Origin: Phaeoceros laevis
Taxonomy: Eukaryota; Anthocerotophyta; Anthocerotopsida; Notothyladales
NCBI GenBank assembly: GCA_049999765.1
Contig: JBNGIQ010007211.1
Span: forward strand, 1 to 54,480
Length of the DNA stretch: 54,480 bases
Direction of reading: 5' to 3'
Shown piece by piece: positions 1 to 11,625 of this stretch; position 1 is the stretch's first letter; each line of letters begins with the position of its first letter. The notes below the pieces were generated by a model. That model saw only the letters and a program-made list of their open reading frames with translations, was not told the origin of the DNA and did not search any database. Made by a program: the position numbers and the translations under genes.

Positions 1-1140
1 GCTGGAGAGGCTATTCCCAACCTGACTGCGCTGCAGTGCGGACCCGCCGGTTCTGGACTTGCTGGCATGGTCTGCAGGCGCTAGAGCATGAATTTGTGAG
101 TGGGTTCATTGTCAGCATTTGCAGAACATTTGTTGAGAATGAGTGAAGGTGAAGTCAGGACTTCCTCTCCAAACGAAGACGGGAGGGATTGCCTAACAAT
201 ATATTATGTGTAGCAATTGCAAGCAGTAATAAGTGTAGGATACAGAAGAGCTGGTTGCCACCTAGTCAACTGGTCCCTTTCTGAATTCTAGATAGATCTA
301 TATACTTACAGACTTGCCCACACGTATTAGCTATAGCTAGCTGATAATATATCAATTGCTCCTGTAGTCCAGAACATTTGGCAGAAGCGCAAGCTTCGGC
401 TGATCTTAGACATCTAGTGCTCAACATGTGCAAGATGTGTTCATTGATAATTACTGGTCACAAGGAGGACTCTTACCTCGCCTACATTTCAGCCAGTTGC
501 ATTGCTTGCTTGCTTCAAGGATGTGTGTGCATAAACTTGGTGCTGGATGAACTTGCAAGTTTACCGAAATGATAACCTTTCATCAGAATGTGGGGTGCCT
601 CTCTAGAGGTACATAGCAATGCCCAGTTAGCATGCCTGACAAGAATTGAAAGTTTGCAGGATGAATAGACCTTCAGAACCAAAAAAAATGTGAGCCTCTA
701 GTCTAGCTAGCTACCAGTGCCATCTAACAGCTTGGTGTGGAAGGGAAACTCTGTTATAGCTAGCAGCACAGTGTTCCAAAGGGCAACAGTGTTCCTGCTC
801 CCTTCCAGCAGGGTTTGTGACCCGGCAAACTCCAAACAACGTTTTGTGACAGAGTTTGCACAAAGAAAAAATGCCACCTCTAAAACATGTCAAAGATTGC
901 AAGTGTGCCCACTCCTGAAGAGCTCCAGAGCTAGCGTTGCCGGCTCTCTTCAGGAAGCCCCAAAGTCAGGGACAGGGATGGCTCCTCTTCCGGTTGAACG
1001 TATCCCCAATCACCTGCCACCACTACAGTAATGAGCTGACAATGACAAAAACAATCAGGGAGGATGCTTTGAAACCTTAGGCAAGCTTGCTGAAGTCCTC
1101 ATCAGTGTACTGAATAATTCTTGCATTTGAACCAGAACGT
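1..1140. other. Left-edge spacer, no gene recognised
   Basis: This stretch lies downstream of the minus-strand kelch gene and probably holds its 3' untranslated region. Only short open frames with no recognisable motifs occur on either strand. It is sprinkled with gctagct-type palindromic words, as are other spacers in the window. The last kelch exon has a good donor-like sequence (CAG|gtaggt) just before its stop, so a further exon here cannot be excluded, but none could be identified. Confidence 0.5.
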
Positions 1141-4100
1141 TCACCAGGTACCTAACCTACCTGCTACCGGTGAATGCCCACTAGGGGTTGCTGCCTCTGC
1201 AAACTGCTGAAATGATGTCTCAGCCTCCCATTCCTTTGGTGGGAGAAATGTTCGGAAGTTGGTCTCTGACCCTTGTAATGCTCCAAAGCCTGCAGTGTAA
1301 GGACCTGTTGGAGACTGAAGATAGTAAGGCGGCCGGTTGAAAACATCTGCTCCTCGAACCCGTCTTGTGGGCCTATGCTGGATGACTCCATAGGACGCAG
1401 GACCACAGTAAGGTGGAGTTGCGTTTGGGCTAGGGGTTCCCAGACCAGCTACAGGCACCTCAGGGGGAGGAGAAGAGGAGGTAAGCAAGAGCGGCGACAA
1501 GGGCTGACGACGAAAAGCTTCATGAGTTATGTCTATACTAGAATGCGGCAGATCATACAGACTCCGGGATGTATCAATCTCTGGCAGGGCTGCCACATTG
1601 GCAAAGAACTCCGAGGGTGGAGTTACGTCAGGTCGAAAAAAAGTGCGCATGGATGAATCCGCAGGCACTGAAGCTGGTGAGTTGCTCCTCGGCTGGTTAA
1701 TAAAAACCTCATCTGGTCCCTGTGGTGCAAAATTTCCCTGCAAAAGAGACACCCTTCAGGACGTGGATGAGCTGCAATTGACAGTTCAAATCAAGAAACC
1801 ATTCTACCAGGAGCCGTGAGAAGAAGAGAGCATGAAGTCCAGATGGCACGGCTAGGTCTATTTGAACGCAGGACGCAATGTGATTGAACTCACGTTAGGA
1901 AGGCCGATGACACCGGCAAATATTTTGCCATCAATAACTGCGTTTACCACGTAAGCATTTTCCAACACACCCACCACATGGGCCTGCACCACATCTCCTG
2001 CCTGAGAGGAGAAGAAGTGTGCAGCTAGGTGTGAGTAAGCATTCTCCTAGCTAGCTAGCCTGTTACAATTTGAAGGTGCCAAGTATCAATTGACAAGTTT
2101 CAAAAGTTTACCATGGGGAGACGGGTAGGCGCATTCTGTTCCTGGAAAGCAATATTCTGCTGATGGTTATGTGCCAGCTGGTCCTGGAGGCTGGGCGCTG
2201 GAGTCGTCAAACTATACTGATCTGGAGTCCTGAATGCTGCGGATGAGCAAACTACACCTTTGTAAAAAACCTCGTAAACTACAGTTTGAAGAACCTGATC
2301 ATGAAATAAAAGCATAAGATCTGTGGTTTACCAGAACGCTGGACAGCGCTCGTTCGATTGTAAATAGGACCCATCCTCGCATTCGAATGACTTGTGTCGA
2401 GGACATGTACTCCCACCAGACTTTGGTTCACTTCTCTCAAGTTAGTGATATACTGCTGTGCCTAACCATGTATATTGCCCACCCCATGTGGCTAGTTGTT
2501 AATTGCGAAGAGCTCACAACACTTAACAAATACGGCTAGAAGTTGAACAGTTTGCAGCCAGCTCCGGACGCCTCACCTGTCGATTGACGTTGAGTTTTTT
2601 ATCCAGTTGCAGTAAGCTTCGCTGGCGCGTGTGTTCCAGATTCTTGAAAGGAAAATTATCTACAAGAACACGCCTCGCGGCTTCCATAATGTCATCAGTT
2701 GTCCTGCGTTGCAAGTTGTCTTTGTTCACACAAAACAGGAAATCATCGTGAGGCCTTGAATTCTTGTACACATGCATCACATATACATGTGAGCTCAAAG
2801 ACGTTTTCACGAACACTTCACAGGGCTGGAAAGGAAACAACTACTCACTGTCTTGTATGGAAAAGATCTGCGGAATTGAAGATCGGTCCTCCGTTGTTCT
2901 CTGTCTCTTGAACGCGCCTTGCGTCGAGACGTTTCCGCATCCAGAGTTTCCTTGGCCACTCGGGCCCATTTGTAGAGCTTCCTTGATGGCGGCAAGCCGG
3001 GAGGCTCTTGAAGTGGAGCTGTTGTCTGCTGGATAAGCCAGATTCAACAGCTGATCCCCGGTACAAAGGGGAGCTTCTAGACATAGCACCGCCGGTTCGT
3101 GAGGCCCTTGTGCTCCACCAGGAGAAGGAGGCGTCTGATAATCAATTGATAGTAGCTGCGCCTGTGACGTTGAAGCACCATCCTTAGCCCTGGGCCTAGG
3201 CAACGGCCTTGGCCTGCAGCCGATGCAATGACAGCTGAATAGATTGCCTGGCTCTTGTGAAGCCAGGATGGAGGCTGCCCTAATCGTCTCGTTCGATTCC
3301 ACGAAATCGAGTACGAGAAGTTCAGAAGCACTAACACCAGCAGGCTGAGCATTGGCTGCAGTGTCGCTAGCCCTGAGATATGAAACAGCAATTCAAGGAT
3401 CAAAACTCTGCCTCCTAGCAACACGCGAAGGGCGATCGATAGCAGCAGTACTTGGTAACGGGTACGTAGAGAAGAGAATGTCTGTAAACAAAGTACAGAG
3501 AGATAGATAGATACCCTCCATAGAAGATGACTGCGCTGTGGCCAGGCAGAAATGATGTGGAGTGCCAGAAACGCCCTGTCGGAACTGGGCCGGTCACATC
3601 CAGTTGCGTCCAGACAGCAAAACGAGTGTAGAGTACCCAGAGATCGTTGTACTGCGCACCTCCAATCCCAATACCTCCGAATATGTATATCTGCATAAGC
3701 AAGGTTTCCCAAGTCAACAAACTACCACTGGCAGTCGACATTGCCCACCAGAAGCAGCTGTGCACACGCGCGTCGTTATCATAGCAAGCAAGCCTACAGC
3801 CATGTACGAACATGTATGCATGCCGGAATTGGACTACTTACTTTGTCATCGCTCGCAAAGCAAGAGTGTCCCGCACGAGGCGGCGGTTGTCTTCCTACCA
3901 CTTCAAACTGCTCACAAGGATTTGACAAATGTTGTGCACAAAAGTGATGCGCACGGTACCGGTTAGACGAAACCACGAAATCTTGGGAGAAATTCACCTA
4001 CACATTTACAGACTCGGACTCGGACTCAGCATGCGCTAGCTACGGATTGGAGCTCAGGGGGGGGGGGGCGGGGTTACGTAGCTGCGCACCTTGGACCACA

Positions 4101-5147
4101 CGAAAGAAGTGAGATCGAGGACGCTCACGCCGGACACAAAATTGGAGTTTCCAATGTGTCCTCCAACAATGAAGAGACGATTCCGCAAAATGGCGTCCCC
4201 GTGGTTCTCTCGCGACGTGGGCAATTCTCCAGTGACAGCTGGAGAGGACCACGTCCAGGTGAGCATGTCCAGAACATGCACATCCCCTAGAAGGCGCTGC
4301 TCGGGGAAGGATCCCTTTCCGCCGAACAGCACCATCTTTGACTCATGCTTCACAAAGCTGGCGCTGTGACAATCTCTGGGAGCCGGCACGTTTCCTGATG
4401 ATCAAAGGAACCACAAATGAGTCAATTTCAAGGCAGACGAGTTTGCCTCCCGGGACAACTTGTGAAACGAGCAAGCTTGTGAAAGGAAGGGGCCGTCAGG
4501 TCAGGTTCGTTACCTTGAACCTCGGGTTTTATCCAAACCCCGGACTGAACGTCGAGATAAGCGACAGTATTTGACTTCTCAATTAGACCATCATCCGTAA
4601 CGTTGGTCCCCCCGAAGACGAACATCTTACCGTCGCCGTAGAAGGCAGAGTGCCCGTCCACTTGCCGTGGCTGATGACCGGTTGTGGCGAACCTCGTCCA
4701 GCATCTTCTCCGCAAGTCGACGCAGAAAATGTCGCCAGCTCTGGAGCCGTTGTGGGAACCCTGCTAAGATACACAAGGCAAAGTGATAAAAACGTCAAGC
4801 AGTCTGAAACTTGGGTCGCAAGCTTGCCTGATCAATTGCGAACATGTTTCAAGAGCACACTTTCAAAAGCTGCTGAAGTTTTTCACCGCCATGGCAATAT
4901 CAACTGACCACTTGAGGCGCGGCATCCAAGCAAGCAAGCTAAGGTGTGAGAGAGTCACCCCGTAAACGTAGAGGCAGCCTTGGTCGTAGACGGCTCCGTG
5001 GCCTATGCGCTTTGGCGGACTTGACGGCGTTACCACCTCAGGGTAAAGCCACCGGAAACGCTCCGCGTCTTGAATATGCCTCCTCAGACTCAGCTCCCGC
5101 CTGTCGTCCCATGACTCCGGCCTCCAGGTCGGTCTGGCGGCGGCCAT
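1141..5147 (-). CDS. Kelch-repeat beta-propeller protein with long disordered C-terminal half
   Basis: Multi-exon minus-strand gene. I start it at the ATG at 5147 (MAAARPTWRP), which sits in good context (gagATGGCC); an upstream ATG at 5255 reads into the same frame. Kelch blades follow in order: RIGHGAVYDQGCLYVYGG (exon about 4959-5147), HSAFYGDGKMFVFGG (4.5-4.73 kb), DCHSASF..MVLFGGKG and ENHGDAILRNRLFIVGG (4.09-4.4 kb), PRAGHSCFASDDK (about 3.84 kb), IYIFGGIGIGGAQYNDLW and FWHSTSFLPGHSAVIFYGG (3.5-3.7 kb). This is the G-G plus spaced Y/W pattern of six or so kelch motifs. After the propeller come a Pro/Ser-rich region, a basic helical stretch, and near 1.9 kb a short segment (VIDGKIFAGVI) that resembles the C-terminal part of some plant galactose-oxidase/kelch proteins. 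Stop at 1141-1143. Function is unknown; protein-protein scaffolding is usual for the family. Several introns are approximate. Confidence 0.75.
4056..4071. repeat. Homopolymeric G tract in a kelch-gene intron
   Basis: A run of G broken once by C lies just inside the intron after the exon ending WSK on the minus strand (C-rich on the sense strand). It is low complexity, prone to slippage, and has no coding role that I can see. Confidence 0.8.
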
Positions 5148-6510
5148 CTCCCCTGGAGATAAACTCGGTGCACGCGGCAGTCGTGCAAACTTCTCCCCGG
5201 GGATTACCTGCAGAAAAAACCTGGTCCAGCAACCAGTCAGGGCAATGTGAGACATCGATGCAATAACCTTCCAAGAGCAACCTTTCAACTGAGCGCTAGC
5301 CAGCACCGTTGAGGACAAAGGAAAAAACACTTCAAACTGAGTCAGCCAACACACAGGCGAGCTCTCTGTTCCAGCAAACCAATCCTGCTCAAGCTAGAAA
5401 CGGGAGGAGCTCTCGCTACCCCCCGAAGACAAGCATAGCAGAGGAGAAGAAGCTTGAACCTAGCAAGCGAGGAGCTGTAGCTAGCAAAACATTGCAAAAA
5501 AAAAAGCAAGAGTATAGCAAGAAGGAAGAGAAGACCTAGAGGCCTGGCAAGCAGAGAAAGCGGAGGGAGCCTTGGCGCTCGTGATCACTTGACGCTTCGA
5601 GGGAGCAGGATGGGAAGTGAGGAAGAGCAACAGATATAAATACCAGGCCGGAGGAGCGGGGGGGAGGGAGGGGAGGAGAGGGAGAGTAGGGAAAGGAAGG
5701 GCACGGCAGAGGAGGGGAGGTTCTCCGATCCCGCACGCCTCGGAAGCACCTCACTGACAAGCATCTGGTCAGTACAGCCAGCAGTGGAAGAGCCAATTTA
5801 CCTTCAAAGCTGCGGATGCTCCGGGCCGGCAGGCAGCTGCTGAGAGAGGGGAATCATTGATCGCTCGCTATAGCTATGGCTTGCAAGCAGCAGAAGCAGC
5901 TCTTGCGCCGATGATGCCAAATGCAATGCATCCAAGGATGCTTGTGTCTCAGAGAGCTGTCGTGTGATCCGATTCCGCCGGCCTGCAGAGCCGGAATTGC
6001 GCGGAAATGCACAGGGCTCAGCCGCACAAGCTAGTCAGGGACGAGTGGAGGAAGTTGGTGAGCGCACCAGCAGCGGGAGCAGCGCATTGACGGTGACGGA
6101 GAGAGGGAATCCAGCGGGGGATCGGCGGGGGAGGCTCCACTCGAAGAGGCGCCGTGGAAATTGACAGCAGGTCCTTTCGATTGTTGGCGCCAAGCTGAAT
6201 TCCAGCTGCCGGCACTTGCCATCTAACAGTGTCTGGACAGGGCTAGCGCTGGAAACAAGTTTGCAAGGAGGGAGGGGAGGGCCGCCCTGCCGGACCGGGC
6301 TGGGCTGGGCCGGGCAGGGAGTGAGGGAAAATTGTTAGCCTGCAGACGAGCCAGGTTGGAGATAGGCTTCGCATGTGACCAGCTGCTGCTGCAGAGCGCG
6401 ATCGGATGGATCGGGGGCGACGCACACTCATAGCTGTAGCTACCATTAAAACAAAAAAAGGAGCGAGAGCGACACCTTTGGACATTGACATCCCAGTGAC
6501 GTGTTGGGAC
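5148..6510. other. Upstream region of the kelch gene, GA/GC-rich low-complexity leader
   Basis: No protein family was recognised on either strand. The region carries purine-rich tracts (about 5640-5720, ggagggagggg-type) and a GGGCT/GGCCGG-rich stretch near 6280-6320. Such low-complexity GA/CT sequence is common in plant promoters and 5' leaders, and this is probably the promoter and leader of the minus-strand kelch gene. No convincing TATA box was located. Confidence 0.4.
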
Positions 6511-7067
6511 GATGATGACGTTCACGTCCCAGGGTTTACTTCCCTACTGCTTTGCTAACGAGTTCACACACGTTTTGAACTTGGTAGAGGCCATTCCTCC
6601 GTTTCTCAAACTACTCCTACATTCTCATGTAAGTAGAAGAAGAAGTAGTTTACACAAGGACAACATCAACCCGCTCCACAAGATCGCTTATAAATGTGTT
6701 GCACGACTGGTGGTGCCTCAGCTTCACATGCAATGTTTGCAATTTAGGAGGAAGCCCTTTGCTACTAGCTGTAAATGCTTGGTGTTGGAGGAAAGCTTAC
6801 AAATAGGTTTTGGTCCATTTTTTGTCATGCTGCCTTCCAAGTTGTTTAGGTGGTGCGATTGTAGGTGCATAGGTTGCCTAGATGGAGGTGGATTAATTAC
6901 AGCTATGTATGCAAGGTGGGGAGAAGCTTTCAAGTAGCTTTGTTATAGTAGGAGTCAAATATTCAAGGAAAGCAATTGATGTGGAATAAGAAGAGGAGGA
7001 AACTACTCAAAGCGAGGATGGGAAAGCAATGAGGAATGGCGGGGTAATATGACCAGCGCGCATGGTT

Positions 7068-7259
7068 GAGTGTTGGTGTGGTGCTCGTTCGGTTATTGCA
7101 CGGTACCAAGAATCACTTGCCCTAAGCTTGTCAATGAGTGTTGGTGGGGTGCGCGTTTAGTTATTGCACGAGACCAAGGGTCACTTGCCCTAAGCTTGAG
7201 TGTCGGTGCGGTGCTCGTTCACTTATTGCACGATATCGAGGGTCGCTTGCCCCAAGATA
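7068..7259. repeat. Three-copy tandem repeat, unit 62-68 bp
   Basis: Three head-to-tail copies begin with gagtgttggtg (7068), gagtgttggtgg (7136) and gagtgtcggtgc (7198). Each contains the blocks gtgctcgtt or gcgcgttt, then ttattgcacga, then tcacttgccc(t)aag. Copy 1 carries about 6 extra bases at its end. The copies are diverged but plainly alignable by eye. Function unknown. Confidence 0.85.
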
Positions 7260-7274
7260 GTGCGGGTAGCTAAG

Positions 7275-7452
7275 CGAGGATGTTGTGGTACGTGTCCTGC
7301 TTAGGCATAAATATATAGAGTACCAATTTTCTTTCCCTTCTCTGGCTAGAGGGGGTAGACTGAGTCAGAATGGTGTGGTACATGTCAGGAGGAGTAAATA
7401 TATAGAGTACCATTGATTCTCTCTCCTTCCTCTAGCTAGACAAATAGACTGA
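7275..7452. repeat. Two-copy tandem repeat, unit about 89 bp
   Basis: Two adjacent copies (about 7275-7363 and 7364-7452) share the blocks tgtggtac(g/a)tgtc, taaatatatagagtacca and a final tagactga. It follows directly on the three-copy array at 7068-7259, so this 385-bp block appears built by successive local duplication. The shared aaatatatag word is TATA-like, but no gene starts nearby. Confidence 0.8.
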
Positions 7453-9566
7453 TCACGTTCCTCTCCTCCCTCTCACCCCGACATTTTTCTCCTCTTTTTC
7501 ACTGGAGCAGTAGCTTTAGTGTATGCATCTTCAGTGCTATCTTGTACAAAGTAGTGGGTGGCCTTACGGACATGGAGCCTTAACTTGCAAGAGCAAAGAG
7601 AGAGGACTTAAATGTAATAGTGACGTGCTGACCCAACGAGAGACATACGAAAGATTAGGAAAGATTTGTTGTACTGTATTCCACTCCATATTGCGCTAAT
7701 GAAGTGATATGCTGGAGGGAGAGAGAGAGAAAAAAATTTGTTGGAGTGTGCTCCATCCCATATTAGGGCTTTTCCAACTCTTGGATCATCCGTCCAACCA
7801 AAACATTCTTTCCTAATTATTCGATCACCAATGCTACCAATGCTATGACTTGTGACCACGGATCAAGGATGTATGGATGGCAAAACCATACATTAATATT
7901 GGACCACAACATTACTTGTCACTAACATTCTTTCCCAACTATTAACACATACATACTGCCACTGGGAATCATGAATGACCTGGGATGAATGATGCATTGG
8001 ACCAGAACCGTCTCTTCCAAGTATTCCAATATGCGAACGCTTTCAATTTGGGATACATAACTTAGTGTGTGTCGTTGAAATAGCTAGTTTCTTGGTGCGG
8101 CTATGTTGATGTCTCGGAAAATATACATGTATAGCAGAAGCTCTGTGGTGGCTCGAGAGTTGGAGAATTACGCGGTGCTCGACGGCATAGACTATTTGGT
8201 GACTGTCAACACCACCTATCCCAGGCCCACGCGACATAATGGCGACAGCGACAGGTGCGCATTCTCACAGTCTTCCAGTACCAAGCAAGGTGCGCCCGTT
8301 CTTCTGCTTTGGTTACCTCCTGTCCAGATAGGGCCGGCCCCAAGGTCAGACGAGCTCATGAGGCACGACAACGAGAGGGGCCATGAAGATCTGTGTATGG
8401 CGCAGCAGCTTTTGCAATTGCTTGTTATGAGCCTCAATTCCCCCTCCAAGGAAGGCTGACAGACAGCAAGCCGCTGCTCATATGCTGTGTGTGACTTGTA
8501 CCAGAGGTTGTGTCGTTGTCGGCACCATGTGAGCAGTCAAGCTCGGCAGAAAGTGTCTCCATCCACAGTGACCAGCTCAAATCCGTTGGCACCAGAGTCC
8601 GTGTCAAATGTGCAAACATGGTTCAGCAGATATTTGCCATGTCAAACATGGATATGGACAGCTGCGAGAGACGCTGGTTCCACCACCTTCTTCCGAGGGG
8701 CGTGAAGTTGGCACAGGTATGCAGGGGCGAAGTGAGACCTAAGCCTTGCCAGTGACTGCAGGTGTCCGTCTCCACGGGTTGGTTGGTGAGCAGCATGGCC
8801 AGAGGAAAGCGACTTCTTCGCGGTTGAATTCATGTCCTGTGATACACAGCTGCCATAGCAACGTACCCTGAGTTCCCCCAAGCCAGGCCTCAATGCCAAC
8901 TCGCACCGGTGATTCTGCGAGCCTCTTCGGCATCCAGCCAGGGACCAGCAGCCCTAGCTCCTGGGATGATTTGTCACGCACCTTGAAGCAAGGTTAAAAA
9001 TCAGGATGATGCCAAGACTGACCTCATTTAAAAAGGTACATCACCTCCTGGAGGCATGGTGCAGGTTGACTCATCATCTTGTCAAGAAATCACGGAACTG
9101 CTGAGACTGTCAACTGGAAATTTTATGCAGTCAGTCACACGATTTCAGGATGCGGCAGTCCCAATACCTGGCTTGATCTGTTCAGTTTGTTCATCTTTGT
9201 TACATAGGGTGCCTCATACACGAAACTACCCCCTGGTGGGGTGAACAGGTGTGCCACATCCATGTAAGTAGTACATATTGTTCAGCACGAAGGTCAGCTT
9301 TCCAGCTCACATACTGCCACTTCCCCACTTCCATTGCCGTCGCCCTTGCTGGTTGTAAAACTGTACGAGATCGGGTAGTGGTCTACTTTCGCGTACGTAC
9401 CCTGGTAGGAAGTCGATGGCTCAGCCTGTGTAAGGGGTAAGAGGGACATGGGAAGGAGGACTGGCGGTATTGTGCTTGCCTGCCCCTACGGAGCAGAAAC
9501 AGGCTACTAGTGATGCAACAGAAAGCGCAACAATGACTTGTCAACAAATGGAAGCAAACACTCTCT

Positions 9567-9616
9567 TGTGAGCACCCACATGACTCTTTGTGAGCAACCA
9601 CATGACTCTTTGTGAG
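9567..9616. repeat. 22-bp tandem repeat, 2.3 copies
   Basis: tgtgagcacccacatgactc-tt and tgtgagcaaccacatgactc-tt follow each other and are followed by tgtgag. The two full copies differ at one base. It lies in non-coding spacer. Confidence 0.9.
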
Positions 9617-10091
9617 TGTACCTTGGCCAACAGGCTTTTCAACTTCTAAGGACACAGACATGGAACGACATCACCTGCTCCTCCTATGGATACATGCATG
9701 ATCATCCATATGAACATACAAAGTTGAGTTATCCTGATGACCATTCTTGCTCTGTTATTGCAGACACCTGTCTTTGAGCAAGTAGACAGTACCAAGTGCC
9801 ACCAGTGTGAGCCTGACAGCGTCTCCCCTGAGCACTCGCTATTTCTTTCAAAAGCCCAACTTCGCTATCACGTGCTCGTGTAGTAGGCAGAGTCTCAAAT
9901 TCCGTACAGACGAAGAGATTGCATTTGCCTATCACTTCATGGAGGAGACTTTTGCCCGCATGTCTTGTCGCCTCTTCAAGGTCGGAGAAATGATGAGGTG
10001 CCAGAAGATACGAGGTGCACCTCTAGAGACTGTCCAGTCAAAACCAACGCTAAACAACTCTAAACCCCGCATGCTTATGAGCATCCCTTGG

Positions 10092-11625
10092 TCACTCCAG
10101 ACCCCTCGCCTTCATAAGTGCCTCTATGCTTGCAATATCTCCTGGAGTGTCCACACCGTGGGCATCGTGGTCTACTTTGATCACCTGCCATTCCCAGTTG
10201 CCACAGTTAGCCTCACAACGCAACCTTTTGGGTGGCAATAGGAGGACCGATTAACATCCGCACCTTCATCCTGTACCCATTTTCCAGCACCTTCAGTTGC
10301 TCCAAGTCCTCTTCTATCTGCAGAGGAGTGGCAGCCATGCCACAGTAGGTGCCAAGAAACTTGGCATCGTAACACTGCACTACCACCAGTACTCCTCAGC
10401 ATCTATGCCACTCGATTCCTTGCAAAAGAAACACACTGTCCAGCGAATTTACCTGAATGCCCAGGTGCAAAAGGTATGGAAAGTCAGGGTTCGCCGCGCC
10501 CTTCCTGATCAACACCAACCAGCACAAGCCTTGGCACGATGGTCCACAACACCTACTACATGCATACATCACACAGAAGCTATAGCTAGCAGCTAGCTTC
10601 CCGGCTGCCTCACTTGTTGAACGGTATGAGCCCTCTTGAGAAATAGATTGCATAGCCTTGATTGTCTACAACGCACTTGACTCGATTCACATCTACAGCA
10701 TGCTCCAGCTTTAAAGATGTAACTGCTGTACTGAACACGGCATCAGGAGCCCCCTGGATCCGTCCATGAGGGTGGGTAAGTACACTGGTTTAGATCATTC
10801 CTCACCCACCTTAGCCACCAGGCTACAACTAAGCTAAAGTTGTAAAACACCAACCTGCAAAGCCTTCACCACTCCGTCGATGATGTGAGGATCGATGAGG
10901 GGCTCATCACCCTGAATGTTGACGACCAAGTCATACGTCGTTGGCAACTTTTTCAGCGCTTCGTGACATCTCTCTGTTCCTGCCAGAACAGACAGGTTCT
11001 TTGTGCTGAGAGAGGCATTCTTCTTTAGACAAAAAGAACAAGAAGGGATGACCACAGCTCAAGAGTCGGCCAACCATTGGAACAGCTTTCTGATGTCATC
11101 ACCACTTCTGCTCCAAAACTTCGACAGCAAGAAGCTATCCGCTCATCATCTGTGGCAACCACTGGAAGAGGAGCAACACGTGAGTGCTACATAGGGCTAC
11201 CGGGCAGACACCTCACAGCAGTAGACAAGACTACTGACCAACGGCATCTAAGGAGCTCGCAAGCTTGGCTTGCTCCCAAGTCCTCTGCATCCACAAGACA
11301 ATGAAAGCGGCAACTGTGTGAGACAAAGCTCTCGCGGGGACTTGGCCTAATTAATTCTGTAATGGACACAGACCTGGATCATAGGCTTGCCAAGAATGAG
11401 AGCCAAGGGCTTGCCCTCAAAACGGGTAGAGCTGAAGCGAGCGGGGATAATCCCCACGGCAAGCTGTCGATGCTGGCGCTTGGAGACGCGCCATCGCCGC
11501 CCCAGAGAGCCGTACCGGTATAAGAGCAGTGCTGCAGCCAGGGTTGGAAGCACCATCCATGGCCAAGGCTTGCCCGCACTCCTTCCAGTAGTGCTGCCAC
11601 TGCCGGCCCTCGCCCTTGCGCTCAT
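10092..11625 (-). CDS. KDSB: CMP-Kdo synthetase (3-deoxy-manno-octulosonate cytidylyltransferase)
   Basis: Activates Kdo with CTP to CMP-Kdo, the donor used for rhamnogalacturonan II pectin in plants. Eight exons resolve with consistent phases (11374-11625, 11239-11284, 11075-11161, 10855-10979, 10614-10753, 10453-10504, 10264-10374, 10092-10184), giving 301 aa, close to the roughly 290 aa usual for plants. Visible motifs are [17 protein letters not shown] (nucleotide-binding loop), [44 protein letters not shown] and the C-terminal [12 protein letters not shown]. Before the catalytic domain is a short Arg-rich stretch and a hydrophobic segment ([17 protein letters not shown]), matching the N-terminal membrane anchor known from plant enzymes. 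The start is the only ATG before the anchor. Some donors are weak (TTG|gtcagt, ATG|gttggc), but each is forced by phase and homology. Confidence 0.93.

Larger units (their letters stand above)
6511..10091. other. Long spacer without recognised genes
   Basis: About 3.6 kb with no family-level protein similarity visible. Open frames up to about 140 codons occur on both strands but show no motifs, no splice-linked continuation and no consistent codon pattern. The segment contains the tandem repeats annotated separately at 7068-7259, 7275-7452 and 9567-9616. A degraded mobile element or pseudogene around 8.5-9.0 kb is possible but could not be supported. Confidence 0.4.

Noticed and set aside
6512-6937. 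141-codon plus-strand open frame
   Set aside because: No recognised domain, no splice continuation, composition like the surrounding spacer; most likely chance.
7300-7410. taaatatatag words as promoters
   Set aside because: They are part of the two-copy repeat and no gene begins downstream on either strand.
8482-8990. Opposing open frames on both strands, suspected transposon fragment
   Set aside because: Peptides on neither strand could be tied to a transposase, reverse transcriptase or other family, and no terminal repeats were seen.
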